Shown in pieces: positions 28,235-36,620 of a DNA stretch of 64,000 nt. This DNA is from Strongylocentrotus purpuratus. Taxonomy: Eukaryota > Echinodermata > Echinoidea > Camarodonta > Strongylocentrotidae. Position 1 is the first letter of the stretch. Every line of letters starts with the position of its first letter. The stretch spans positions 28,151,162 through 28,215,161 of the forward strand of contig NW_022145595.1 of assembly GCF_000002235.5 (NCBI RefSeq), read 5' to 3'. The notes under the pieces are model-generated. The model was not told the origin of the DNA and searched no databases. It saw only the letters and a program-made list of their open reading frames with translations. The position numbers and the translations under genes are program-made.

Positions 28235-29093
28235 TTCTCTCTCAATTAATACCTCCTCAGATTTGTTACACAATGTGTTATGTAATTACTATCAAAGAAA
28301 ATATATAGTTTGCGTAGCTGAAATTCACTCTGCTCCATTTAAACTGTATAATTTTGAAGAGATGTTCCGAATTATGAGAGAATGTTACGCCATCATTCAT
28401 AATTTGTCAAACTATTCTTTCCTGTTCTTAGGCGCACGATAATGATGGATTTATTCGAGGCTACCTAGCGACAGGAAAGAATGGCTCGGTAAGCTAGAAT
28501 TTTATCACAGGCCTCAACTGATATTATAGTTCTTATTTTGTTTATTTCTGCGATCAAACCACTAATCCTGCCAAAAGCTGCGGGCAGATATGATGGGCCT
28601 TCTGTAGAAGTCTAGATATTCGATTTTTGTTAATTTGTTATTAATTTGTTGTTATTAATCTCCACTGTGCACAATGTCCCTCTGTATGTAAGACAAGAAC
28701 AGTTTGTTTCGTTATCATACTATATCAATGTCTCTACACAACAGTGGGCATGTGGTAGCGATAAGGGATCCATTTTTATGCATAATTTTGGGTAGCATTA
28801 GGGGATCCATGTGCCTTCTTATCTCTCTTGAGCCTTACAAATTAATCAATGTCTATTCTCATTCTACTATATTAGAAGAAATCCATGACTAATGATCAGA
28901 ATTGTTGGTCATTGATGATTATACTCTTATGTCAATCCCTTGAAACCGTTACAAAAAAGGCGGTGAGCTATTATTGCACCATCAACAACATCCTTTTGAC
29001 CAATGTTTTCTCCTCCCCTTTTCTGCATTATTACAGGCTCATGGCAAACACTCCTGGAATCATGCAGACAGACGTGCCGATGGATTATTCTAA
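126..29093 (+). CDS. Giant EGF-array / SEA / single-pass transmembrane protein, 3' portion (spliced, 5' incomplete)
   Basis: Seen: 92 array exons (126-22281), then exons 23569-23682, 24184-24297, 24630-24754, 25089-25323, 26555-26701, 27685-27974, 28432-28488 and 29037-29093 (stop TAA 29091-29093). Every junction has GT/AG ends and matching phase: phase 1 through the EGF exons, phase 0 between the SEA exons and in the tail. The order is about 94 EGF modules, a SEA-like domain, one calcium-binding EGF, a hydrophobic helix and a tail of about 100 residues rich in Arg and Tyr. EGF-SEA-EGF-TM order is known from mucin-like and adhesion-type surface proteins. Role is inferred: an extended cell-surface or matrix-contact rod. 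No signal peptide is visible because the 5' end is missing. I do not recognise a named orthologue. The spliced window portion encodes roughly 3,850 residues. The exact unit count depends on assembly quality. Confidence 0.85.
367..12279 (+). repeat. Direct duplication of about 20 EGF units at 7,224-bp offset
   Basis: Exons from 367 to 4942 recur in the same variant order from 7591 to 12166, always 7,224 bp downstream. Private variants are shared: the tttttttgatagttctc exon (1088/8312), the gcatgccctag exon (1571/8795), cgaagttgtgg (2292/9516) and cacccatcagg (2534/9758). A few single-base differences separate the copies, such as Thr to Ser at 10526 and cgacgc versus cgactc before the exons at 3738 and 10962. 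The pattern breaks just before exon 12406. Confidence 0.85.
2921..7256 (+). repeat. 2,168-bp tandem higher-order repeat (9 EGF units, two copies)
   Basis: The block beginning near 2921 recurs with the same variant order near 5089. Exon pairs 3015/5183, 3497/5665, 4460/6628, 4700/6868 and 4942/7110 are all offset by 2,168 bp and carry the same exon and intron variants. The lysine variant (C-K-T-S) after DVT in 4460 recurs in 6628. This is a tandem duplication of nine units. Confidence 0.85.
13000..19250 (+). repeat. 3,127-bp tandem higher-order repeat (13 EGF units, two copies)
   Basis: Exons 13129 to 16015 recur as 16256 to 19142, each offset by 3,127 bp. Shared private variants include attgactttt (13369/16496), tgttgttgatag (14812/17939), cttgtagatg (15052/18179), tgtgtagacac (15773/18900) and the cgattgaccc exon start (16015/19142). 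The left junction falls inside exon 16015, which is a hybrid (see findings). Confidence 0.85.
21708..21799 (+). pseudogene. Truncated EGF exon lacking its splice acceptor
   Basis: At about 21707 intron sequence (gtatcaagctttt) is joined directly to the middle of an exon (acaccatgtcag). The unit lacks the second half of its intron, the polypyrimidine/AG acceptor and the first codons including Cys1. The donor after 21799 (cag/gtaacc) is intact. The exon should be skipped, so exon 21544 probably splices to 21928, which keeps frame. Confidence 0.85.
22282..23568 (+). other. Intron after the array, containing a non-LTR 3' remnant
   Basis: Homology to array introns ends within about 100 bases of the donor. 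At 22530-22560 the pattern attgaattgaatt followed by ggtttattg is the complement of a retroelement 3' end (AATAAA-like signal plus short tandem tail), indicating a minus-strand remnant running rightwards. The last 150 bases are CT-rich and lead into the next acceptor (ctccag at 23563-23568). No coding potential seen. Confidence 0.6.
23569..23682 (+). CDS. Exon: diverged EGF domain after the array
   Basis: 114 bp, phase 1-1, acceptor ctccag, donor ttg/gtgagt. It encodes one EGF domain with the array's cysteine spacing (C-x4-C-x5-C-x8-C-x-C-x8-C) and the same C-QNGGT-C core, but distinct residues elsewhere (EIDPC start, CQCPNTHEGSNC end). It looks like an older, non-homogenised relative of the array exons. 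Confidence 0.9.
23850..24100 (-). repeat. tRNA-derived SINE, minus strand
   Basis: The complement has a B-box-like segment (gttcaaatcc) followed by ggcactaacgtcctttggc and agacat. The latter two recur in the plus-strand SINE at 41621, so this is one family. The head is degenerate. It lies in the intron between 23683 and 24183. Confidence 0.6.
24184..24297 (+). CDS. Exon: short EGF-like domain
   Basis: 114 bp, phase 1-1, acceptor aacag, donor agaa/gtaagt. Six cysteines in an EGF-like order (C-x4-C-x5-C-x6-C-x-C-x12-C) with TCNPETNTCEC in the middle. No calcium-binding or O-fucose consensus. It precedes the SEA-like exons. Confidence 0.85.
24630..24754 (+). CDS. Exon: N-terminal half of a SEA-like domain
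   Basis: 125 bp, phase 1 to phase 0, acceptor attgaag, donor atg/gtaaga. The product starts with a hydrophobic beta-like stretch (TISIFIAIVII), then DDITSFDDIINNPESPTALA and a helix RQRIVLM. This fits the start of SEA folds: strand, then a loop with Ser/Thr, then helix. Assignment is by pattern, not by search. Confidence 0.75.
24786..25030 (+). repeat. tRNA-derived SINE inside the SEA intron
   Basis: The tRNA-like head has an A-box region (ggctcagtcagtagagcg) and B box (ggttcgaacccc), then a body ccaaaagacgttaaaagacg and an AT-rich tail. It fills most of the 334-bp intron 24755-25088. A second copy in reverse orientation is at 37785-37907. Confidence 0.85.
25089..25323 (+). CDS. Exon: C-terminal half of SEA-like domain with G-S cleavage-type motif
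   Basis: 235 bp, phase 0 to phase 1, acceptor cccacag, donor tcag/gtaag. It starts LYGIYRRRYGNLFYGIVI and then RLGSLEVD; the Gly/Ser pair is at 25158-25163. SEA domains that self-cleave do so between Gly and Ser in a G-S-x-x-V turn, and this matches (GSLEV). Two N-glycosylation sequons follow (NATS, NTTY). Cleavage itself is inference. Confidence 0.8.
25324..26554 (+). other. Intron with a 38-bp inverted repeat pair
   Basis: Segments at about 25742-25779 and 26109-26146 are near-perfect reverse complements (accggt...cgtcttat...ttcgtaccacggcgagcc). Between them lies CG-rich sequence with alternating cgcgcatgcgc-type runs. This looks like an old foldback or MITE. A (TTG)n run is at 26394-26416. 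No coding potential seen. Confidence 0.6.
26555..26701 (+). CDS. Exon: calcium-binding EGF domain
   Basis: 147 bp, phase 1-1, acceptor tttccag, donor gaag/gtaata. It begins D-K-D-E-C, the N-terminal calcium ligand motif, and has C-T-N-x4-Y-D-C, the Asp/Asn hydroxylation consensus of cbEGF. One sequon (NST) is present. It sits between SEA and the membrane segment, as juxtamembrane EGF domains do in other SEA proteins. Confidence 0.9.
26706..26951. mobile_element. MITE with CAGTCAAACCTG inverted ends, TA target duplication (copy 1)
   Basis: The ends are TA-CAGTCAAACCTG and CAGGTTTGACTG-TA. A segment of about 75 bp is tandemly duplicated inside (aacaagcacatttt ... aaaggaacctgtct). It starts 4 bp after the donor of exon 26555-26701. 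Related copies are at 48376-48465 and 57130-57312. Confidence 0.85.
27030..27180. repeat. AAT-rich microsatellite with TTTA-TAGCGC element
   Basis: About 100 bases of AAT/ATAATTATAATTATG repeats followed by ggatttatttagcgccttttctagag. The same (AAT)n plus ttatatagcgc arrangement occurs at 56510-56590, 58550-58690 and 62725-62830, so it is a dispersed family. Confidence 0.65.
27685..27974 (+). CDS. Exon: transmembrane helix and proximal cytoplasmic tail
   Basis: 290 bp, phase 1 to phase 0, acceptor tgacag, donor cga/gtgagt. A hydrophobic run GAIVGLAVGSVIVVMLIVIL and SVCSLVAM is followed at once by MRRIMYRRRL, a classic stop-transfer. The tail has repeated Tyr in acidic or basic context (IDYGHYRDRD, GYDEGPYYSR), possible phosphotyrosine sites. 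Confidence 0.93.
28170..28245. repeat. (CT)n microsatellite in intron 27975-28431
   Basis: Nearly pure CT dinucleotide run. Nothing else is recognisable in the intron. Confidence 0.9.
28432..28488 (+). CDS. Exon: cytoplasmic micro-exon, 19 residues
   Basis: 57 bp, phase 0-0, acceptor ttcttag, donor tcg/gtaagc. Encodes AHDNDGFIRGYLATGKNGS. Its frame joins both neighbours exactly. Being a multiple of three it could be alternatively skipped. Confidence 0.75.
29037..29093 (+). CDS. Terminal exon: last 18 residues and stop
   Basis: Acceptor attacag, phase 0, encodes AHGKHSWNHADRRADGLF then TAA at 29091. It starts with the same AH dipeptide as the micro-exon. A poly-G run directly follows the stop. 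Confidence 0.75.
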   Translation, partial: AHGKHSWNHADRRADGLF

Positions 29094-30830
29094 ATGATGG
29101 TGGCGGGGGGGGGGGGGGGGGGGTCAAACCAAATATGATTACTAGTTTTCCCAAACTTTCCAGCAGGTAAACCCCTAATAGGTCAACCCTAAAATGAAAC
29201 ATCCTCAGAAGATAGAAATATTGACAAGTTTCTTCCCATTTGCCGACATTGGTGCTAAAATGTGTAATTTGCTGACAACAATAGTACATTTGCATACAGG
29301 ATTAAGGAATTAAGACGACTAGTTGTACACCCCCCCCCTCCCCCCCCCCCCTCCTCCTTCTCCGCCTCCTTCAGCGTCCAACCTCTACGAAGATTATTTT
29401 GGAAACGATCTCATCAGGGAAAAGGAAAAAGTCTGCGTGTCCACCGATTTGTAAAGTTTTATAAAATGCGTTTTTAATTTCAGGTTATTGATTTAATTTT
29501 CTATTTAGCTGCTGTGATCCATGCCGGTGTGATATTTGTGATTTTAAAAATCGTTTAAGGGCTATCTAAAATATATTTGTTTTATACTCTCCTCCCCCTG
29601 TCTCCTTTCTCTTTTTCTTTCCCCCTCACCCCCTTGGCCTCATGCTTTTCCCACTTCTCTCTCTCTCTCCCCCCTCTCTATTGTAACGTATCGTAGTATG
29701 ATGATAACGGTAAAACGATCTATATTATGTAAGTTTTTGAAGAGATCTACGTAAAGTCGGAATCTTTTAAGGAACACAATTTTTAAAGTATTTTTTTGTC
29801 ATCTAATGTGGTGTTATACAAGAAATGTATATAATGTTAATTTTGATGCTCGATCTCAAGTTTAATTTCACCTATAAAAAATGTCTTTAGACAAATTGTA
29901 AGACATTATTCATGTAAAACAGAACTGGATCTTGATATTTATTCATTAAAGTTCTATTGTCTGCTTTTTAGGGAACCGGGAACATATTTTGTATCAACGG
30001 CAAACAAGTTTGATTTTTTTTAGTAAAGGCATGATGGTTGGATAGTAGAGTGGCAATCTTATACAACCGTGTCCCGGATTAAAAATTAAGTTCATGTGTT
30101 ATAGTAATAGTGACTTATCATAGTGACCTTATCATAGTGACCTTATTATAATAAGACATTTAACCTTATATTTCCGAGTCTTTCGGGTAGAACTTCAGGC
30201 CGTAGGTTTACTCACCCCATAAATACTTGCTTGTTAGCAATTATGTAACAATAGACATCAAGCATAATTAACTGATGATAAGAAGAAAAAAAAATCATGT
30301 TGAACAGGTCCCGATTAAATAAGGTTTGGTACCTTTCATAATTGATGATATCGAGATATTTTCTACTTACACAGATATGACTGATATATTATGTCGATGT
30401 ATGCGGATATTTAAAATCACTATAAAGTATATTAAAAAACTTTGATTACTTATTTTTTTAACTTCTTCTGTAAAATTCGAGAAACTACATGTATGTATGT
30501 AATGAATTATGTAGAATGTAAAGTTAACAGTGTCTTCACAGTACCATATGCATACTAATGAACCCGTATTCTACTCAAATGTATAGCCCTAGCTTTGTTA
30601 AAAATCGTGTTTAACAATGAAAGTTAGTGTCAGGTCTAAGTTGGCCTTTGTTAAACGTGATCTTAGACCGATGTCTGGCTTGACTTAATTAGTAGAATAT
30701 GGACCATGATGTTTAACTATATTTATTCAGATACTGCATCTTGTCTTAATAGTATGTTACCAGTCAATCATTGCTTTATATTTATATTTTAATCAAGAAG
30801 AATGAAATAAATTAGATTCACTTTAAACTG
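29094..30830 (+). other. Probable 3' UTR of the EGF/SEA gene
   Basis: No ORF of substance. It contains poly-G (29103-29122) and poly-C (29330-29352) runs and a CT-rich stretch (29590-29690). A canonical AATAAA lies at 30806-30811, the best candidate polyadenylation signal; the exact end is not determinable. Confidence 0.5.
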
Positions 30831-31005
30831 CAAAAGTTTGCTGGCGGAATAAGTTGCATCCTTCGTATCGGATTATTTCGTTTGTGATTTTTATTTCTAT
30901 GAAATACAGTTTCCTTCTATGAATTTTAGTAAGTAGCAATACATTATTGGACACGATCGCAAAGACTTTCACGAAATCGGCTACAGTTGCTTTTTCAATA
31001 CTCTA

Positions 31006-31324
31006 TAAGGGAGTTTACAGATAGCACATGGTACAAATGACCCCAAATATCCACATATATTTTACACATGGAGAAGTTCCACTTTGAGCATCTTAGAATA
31101 ATAACTGCCAAAGTCCTAGATGTGCTTCATGAATACCTTTTGTTTGACTTCTTGAAAAGAATACTTCCACCTGCGTATCATAGAATGTACCGTTGGTGCA
31201 TAAATGAATAATGTTACATAACTTTCATGAGCGCATATCCAGTATTCATCTCTGTGGGTTTTACCATTTTGGTACAAATGACCTTTATCTGCCCATGCGC
31301 AGATTGTATCTGTAAACTCCCTTA
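31006..31324 (+). mobile_element. 319-bp MITE with TAAGGGAGTTTACAGATA ends (copy 1)
   Basis: The ends are taagggagtttacagata and tgtatctgtaaactccctta. Near-identical internal sequence occurs at 37451-37770 (same orientation) and 44095-44413 (inverted). No protein is encoded, so it is a non-autonomous DNA element. The target duplication is not clear. Confidence 0.9.
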
Positions 31325-31424
31325 TTGTCTTGATTTGCCAATAGAAATCATGTTCGGATTACGTCATCGTCATGTTCACAAACTTCGCTATTTAAAAATT
31401 GACACACAAGGCACATGAAATTGC

Positions 31425-32010
31425 TTTGAGTTTGAGTTTGAGTTTATTGGTTTCACATGTTACATGCAAATACAATACGGATAACAAAATATACATAAAA
31501 GACATTGTTTCATAATTGTAAAATATGATTATAGTCATTCACAAATTAATCAGACTACAAAGTTACATATCATCAAATTTGCTTGATAAAGGCACTGTCA
31601 CAACTGGGTAAACTCAGGTGACTTTAATTCGTGATCTAGTTAAAACTCTCTAATGGTCTCACAGGAAGATTTACACAATGAACAAAGAATTCAAATTCTG
31701 TTAAGTGTATCAAAGAATATCATCTTCTTCTTATCTTTATTACTTTACTTCTTATCACAATAGAAATACATATAAAGATATAAAGAATATATTGAACCCA
31801 ACCCTGAGGTTGTAGTCTTAGCTGTCACAAAGTAACACATTTGTACAGAGTATTGACATTAAAAATGGTCGTAGGTTTATCGTACGTCTGGAGATATAAA
31901 TAAAATAACCCACTTTAGTGATACAATCACTCTCAAGATGTGATATTAAAATATTGTTCATGGGAATAAAGAAACCATAGTTGTTACTGTTGCTGGAACT
32001 TGTTAACCGT
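31425..32010 (-). mobile_element. Non-LTR retroelement 3' remnant, minus strand
   Basis: It begins with tandem tttgag repeats followed by tttattggtttcacatg, the complement of an AATAAA-type end with a (CTCAA)n tail. The right limit is a guess. No readable reverse transcriptase. Confidence 0.45.
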
Positions 32011-32844
32011 AACGAAGGGGTTGCTCCATCGGTAATATCACCTTCATCTCTCCTTAGTCGTTACTGGTAGAGATCCACCCATTGTGGCATGGAACTTTGA
32101 TAGAGGACTTGTTCTGTAAGTCCTAGCCGGAACACCATCTAAAAGTTAACGTTAACCCATGCTATTAATAGTCTAAGGAATAATACCAAATTATTCATCA
32201 TCTACTTAATATCTTTTAACGAGACTATAATCATCATCAGGCAATACAATAAAATACATTACAGAAAAGGCTTCTATCATAATGATTTACATTGCATTAC
32301 AAATATCCTTTCAACATTCGAAAGAGTCTGAATTACTGAGTGCAAATCCTGCGAACATGTACTTTCATTTATTATTCAGAAATGAACAAAATAATGTATA
32401 AAGAGTTACATTATTACTTAAGAGAAATGATTTGAAGTCTTCATTATTAATCCCTAATTCAAAGGTTCACTTGTGACCTTGACTGTCTCAATGACAAATG
32501 AACACGCCCAATGTATCATTATAAAAAGGAATACAAATATGGATTAAACTTGGATTAAACTTACAGTTTGACTGGTTGACTGAAATGCAGAAAATCGGGG
32601 CAGGCCTCAATGTCGGTTCTGATGATCTTGACTCTCTATGGAACTTATACTTGCAGCGCAAAATGCCATGTTTTTGAGCTATGACACAACTTTCATTCAC
32701 ATCCAACCCATAGGTCCTCCCTGTATGACTTGTGTGCAGATAGTGACACTACACTGCTAGGTAAGGCAACCCACCCACTATAGCTATGCTGCTTGCATCA
32801 CCTGTTGGAGCTATGTAGAGTGCAGTGGAGCCTAACTACCAAAT
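32011..32844. other. Intergenic, no recognisable feature
   Basis: Neither a credible exon nor a repeat could be identified here. Confidence 0.4.
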
Positions 32845-32954
32845 GGGGCCAGTCACCACGAAATGAGTCCAGTGTCGCATTAGCTCAATCGTAGTATAGG
32901 TTTTCGGAGGTTTTCCCGCCCAACTTCGTAAACTTAGCATCCGAATTAACGTTA

Positions 32955-33165
32955 CGTTCATTCAAATTCGTGCGAAATTGAATGACTATGTAGATCAACA
33001 TTCAAAAGGCTAATTGCGTCATTCAATTTGATTTAGGAGCATGCGATTTCATACTTTCGTCACGTTAACGTGCAAAATGAGCATTCAATTTAGAAAAGCG
33101 TGCAAAGAGCATTCAAATTCGCATTGGACAGACGGTGGTATGTATTTGAGCATTCAGTTTCGTGA
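32955..33165. repeat. Left sub-terminal motif cluster (CATTCAAWTT)
   Basis: At least six copies of cattcaa/cattcag with following attt or attcg occur here, mostly in the same orientation. The mirror cluster at 34825-35100 carries aatttgaatg. They are candidate transposase-binding repeats. Confidence 0.7.
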
Positions 33166-33388
33166 ATAGGCATACATATGTGACATTTGTGCATTGCTTT
33201 TCATTTAATGTTAATTTGTCACTTTGTATACTTCTGTTTGAATAATTTATGCAAGGATTACTTGTAGGAATGATATGCGTATTCGTTAACAGGTATCTCT
33301 CATTACACAGGTAACTTTCCCCAAGAGGAGGCGCGCAATTTTTGACTTCTCTTCTTAGCACAATCTATATCTACAAAGATCCTGTATT

Positions 33389-34480
33389 ATGGCAGCTCGT
33401 GTGCAGTACATGAAAATCTCTAACGTCGACAGACGTCGTTTGGTCGAAGCATTCGAAGGAAACGGCCAAGATTATTTAGAACTGGCAGATAATTTAGGGA
33501 TTAAGCGCTCTACAGCGCGATCCATAGTAGCCACCTATCTGGACAGCGGTAGAATTGAGAAGCTACCAAGAGGCGGGGCACGAAATTCCAAAATAGATGA
33601 GGAAATGAAGAACTATCTTCAAGACATCATCGATACCAATCCACTGCTCACGCTTCGGCAAATGAAGGACAAACTCCGGGAAGACCTCCCTCAGAAGCCG
33701 GAAGTGTCAACGACCACCATAGCGAGGGCTCTTGACGCCATGCTTATGACACTGAAACTCGCCGAGGACGTACCCGATGCCAGAAACACCCCACGAGTCC
33801 TCCAACAACGGGAAGGGTATGCAGAGTGGTTTCTCGAGCACGGTGTTTTGGCCAACTGCGTCTTCATAGACGAGTGTGGGTACAACATCTGGACGCGTCG
33901 CACCCAAGGAAGGGCACCACGAGGTGTTCCCGCAAGGAGGGTGGTACATGGGCAACGGGGCCGTAACTGCAACGTATCGTTCGCCGTTTCCGCAGCAGTT
34001 GGTCTCGTGCACCATGAAATGGCTTTCGAGACTGTCACCCGAGCAAGTTTCGAGCGGTTCCTTGCCGCAACAGTTGCAGAGTGCAATGAAATGTTCCCTG
34101 ATGATGCCCCTGTCGTCTTAATTTATGACAACGCCAGGCCTCACGTGAGAGCTGAGCTTCCAGAGAATGCCAATCCTCTGATCGAGACGAAGCGCCTCCC
34201 TCCTTACTCGCCATTTTTGAACATGACTGAAATGGCTCACTCATCATTCAAGAGTGCTGTGAAGAGAACCTTGGCGCTGCCGGCATGGCAACAGCGGGTT
34301 GGAGACAGGGTAGCTGCTGGACGAGCAGGAGTCAACCTGCAACAGTGGCGTTGCGACGCCCTGAGAGAGGTTGCCGTGCAGTGCATCGACACCATAACAC
34401 CGGCCAAATGCACCCAGTGGTACAACCATTCGCAGACGTACATGCCTAGGTGCCTGGCACGCCAAGAAATCGATGGCTGA
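33389..34480 (+). CDS. Transposase, DDE_3-type (Tc1/mariner/IS630 superfamily)
   Basis: 363 residues with no interruption; the ATG is the first in frame and sits inside the inverted repeats. Residues 12-50 form a helix-turn-helix (LELADNLGIKRSTARSIV) for binding the ends, followed by a basic link (LPRGG). The catalytic core has D161 (VFIDECGYNIW), D247 (LIYDNARPH) and E281 (PPYSPFLNMTEM), so 33 residues separate the last two. YSPFLNMTE replaces the usual YSPxLNPIE. It should cut and paste the element by DNA transesterification. Codons are more GC-rich than the AT-rich surroundings, as expected for recent arrival. Subfamily not assigned. Confidence 0.93.
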   Translation: MAARVQYMKISNVDRRRLVEAFEGNGQDYLELADNLGIKRSTARSIVATYLDSGRIEKLPRGGARNSKIDEEMKNYLQDIIDTNPLLTLRQMKDKLREDLPQKPEVSTTTIARALDAMLMTLKLAEDVPDARNTPRVLQQREGYAEWFLEHGVLANCVFIDECGYNIWTRRTQGRAPRGVPARRVVHGQRGRNCNVSFAVSAAVGLVHHEMAFETVTRASFERFLAATVAECNEMFPDDAPVVLIYDNARPHVRAELPENANPLIETKRLPPYSPFLNMTEMAHSSFKSAVKRTLALPAWQQRVGDRVAAGRAGVNLQQWRCDALREVAVQCIDTITPAKCTQWYNHSQTYMPRCLARQEIDG

Positions 34481-34824
34481 ACAGCTTTTAATGATGGAAA
34501 CAAAATACAATGATGAATAAATAACAATATGTAAAATGGAAAGAAAGAAAAACACCTACTCAATCAAGATTAATCATAGCAAACCATTTAAAAAATAACC
34601 TCATTTATAATGAAATGTATGAAGATAATATGTATAAAGAGAAGTATCAACAAAAATAAAGAATGTTGAAAGAAAGAGAAAACATAAAACGCAAAATAAA
34701 TATATCAGAAAAATAAGAAGATTGTATTATGTGAGATCGTGTCAGAAAAGAATAAATGAATAACATGACAAAAAGAAGAAGAAAAAAAACATCGAGCCCC
34801 ATATATGATTATGGGGTCTTGTTT

Positions 34825-35100
34825 TAATTTGAATGACCCAATTGCGAAAGAGGTTGCTCATAGACGAAAATGAAACCGCAATTCGCCAAAGATTTCTCCT
34901 CCCACGTAACATTGGCGAAATTGAATGACGCTTACGCATTTCTAAATTGACTGAACTTAACTCTAATTTGAATGTTCATGTTTGGAAAATGCGGTGTCTC
35001 GAAACGAAATTGAATGCAGAAAGTTTAAAAATGAAACAGGGGAGCAACGAGTGGAGAAAATTTTCTCGAACATGAATGAACGTTAATGAAATTGGTTGCT
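34825..35100. repeat. Right sub-terminal motif cluster (AATTTGAATG)
   Basis: Copies include aatttgaatgac, gaaattgaatgacg, aatttgaatgttc and gaaattgaatgcag, inverted relative to the left cluster. Confidence 0.7.
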
Positions 35101-35585
35101 GCTTTGACGAAATTGGCCGGGAAAACCTATAATAGCGATGTATAGTGTGTATGTACTGAAAATTGACCCACCTACCACATTTAAGATTTTTCCAAAAATC
35201 GACTTATTATTTCTTTGTTTGTTGAAAGTTTCATTGAAATCGATTGATGGGAAGTGTGTTGTTGCTATGTTGTTGTTGACCAGACTATAATATGTTACGC
35301 ATCATTAACTTTACACCTAATTATCTCAAAACTGGGTAATCCCATTGTTATAAAGTCCAATTAGGTTTTTGTTCATATTTCTGGATATAATTTATCAATT
35401 TTAATGTGTGACCCCTTAATTTAAAGCTTACTTAATGTAGATTCATATAATACTTAAAAACAGGAATAATTTTTTTGCGACACTGGACTCATTTCGTGGT
35501 GACAGGCCCCATTAATGCATTCAACCCAATTCTTTAATCTACATAACAATAAGCGGGTTGCATTCAGGGGACAGGTTGAATCATA

Positions 35586-35871
35586 CAGGCGCGGATCCAG
35601 GATTTCTTAGGGGAGGGGGCCCAACTTTTTTTTTTTTTTGCTCCTTAAAATTTGAAAATCGCGGGGGGGGGGGGGGGGTAGTGAGCACATTTTTTTTTTT
35701 TTTTTTTTTTTGTCCTCGAAATTTTTTTCATTTGCATCCCCCCCCCTTGAGCGCCAGGGGGGGGGGGGGGCCAACCCCCAAAAAAGGTAAAAATCACGTG
35801 ATTTTACATGATTTTTTTCTCAAGGGGGGAGGGGGGCCCGGGCCCCCCCCCCCCCCCTGGATCCGCCACTG
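35586..35871. mobile_element. hAT-type MITE with 8-bp target duplication
   Basis: The ends are CAGGCGCGGATCCAGG and the complement of CAGTGGCGGATCCAGG. The 8 bases gaatcata flank both sides (35578-35585 and 35872-35879). CAGNG-like ends and an 8-bp duplication are the hAT signature. The interior is mostly poly-G, poly-C and poly-T with no protein. Confidence 0.9.
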
Positions 35872-36188
35872 GAATCATAACAGGCACAAACTTGTGACAT
35901 GTGCAGGAACCTATAGAAAAGCATAGCTTGTACAGAGTAGGTTCCAGGGAGACTTGAAAAAAGACAGGGACAGAAAATGTCTACTTTGGAGAGACGTAAA
36001 AAATTAAATGTAAGAGGGCAGTAATTTGACAAATAATCTTTTACGAGTTCATTAATAGGTTTATTCAGAGTGTTGCATTATCGCATTATGGCTGGGATAT
36101 TAACAGTTTTTCAAGGGCAAAGCTCAGCTTCGATGAGTAGCAGTAAATGAGGTGTCATTTTGTAAACTGTACATCTATACAACTATAC

Positions 36189-36620
36189 CAGTGGCGGATT
36201 CAGGGGGCAAAGGGGGCACGTGCCCCCCCCCCCCCCCCCCCCGGTAAAAAAAAAAGGGGGAAAAGAAAAAGGGAGAAAAGGAGGGGAAAAGGGAAGAGAG
36301 AAAGAAGAAGATAAGAGGAATAGCATTTCGTTTAAAATAATAATGGGATAACAACCAGGGGCGTCGCTAAGGGGGGCGGGGTGCGACACCCCCCCTCCCC
36401 CCCTCCCCCTCCCCTGTCGGGGGTATTGTCGGTAAAATTGCGCTGCTGTCGGGGAAAAAATGAGAAAAGGGGGAGGGGAAAATGAGAGGGAAAGGGAAAG
36501 AAAAGAAAGAAAAAAAAGGGAAAAAAAGAAAAAGAAAAGAAAAGTAAAAGAAAGGAAAGAACGGAGAGAGAAAAGAAGAGAAGAAAGAAAGAAAGAAAAA
36601 TACTTGGTAGGAGTACACTT
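36189..36620. mobile_element. Partial hAT-like MITE fragments and purine-rich tract
   Basis: CAGTGGCGGATTCAGGGGG at 36189 resembles the end of the element at 35586. A second start-like sequence, CAGGGGCGTCGCTAAGGGG, lies at 36357. Right ends and target duplications were not found. The rest is G/A-rich low-complexity sequence (36450-36600). Confidence 0.5.

Larger units (their letters stand above)
32845..35510 (+). mobile_element. Complete DNA transposon, Tc1/mariner/IS630-like, with 34-bp terminal inverted repeats
   Basis: The left end 32845-32878 and right end 35477-35510 are reverse complements at 33 of 34 positions (ggggcc, then a/t, then gtcaccacgaaatgagtcc...). Sub-terminal sequence is also inverted: gtataggttttc...ttttcccg near 32896-32920 against cgggaaaacctata near 35118-35131. 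Both flanks carry many copies of CATTCAATTT-type motifs. One intact transposase gene lies between. Near-identical ends and an uninterrupted ORF point to recent activity. A TA target duplication is not evident; flanks read aaat and atta. Confidence 0.93.

Noticed and set aside
33691..34563. Antisense and alternative-frame ORFs in the transposase
   Set aside because: Shadows of a GC-richer coding region; only the 33389-34480 frame has the HTH and DDE motifs.
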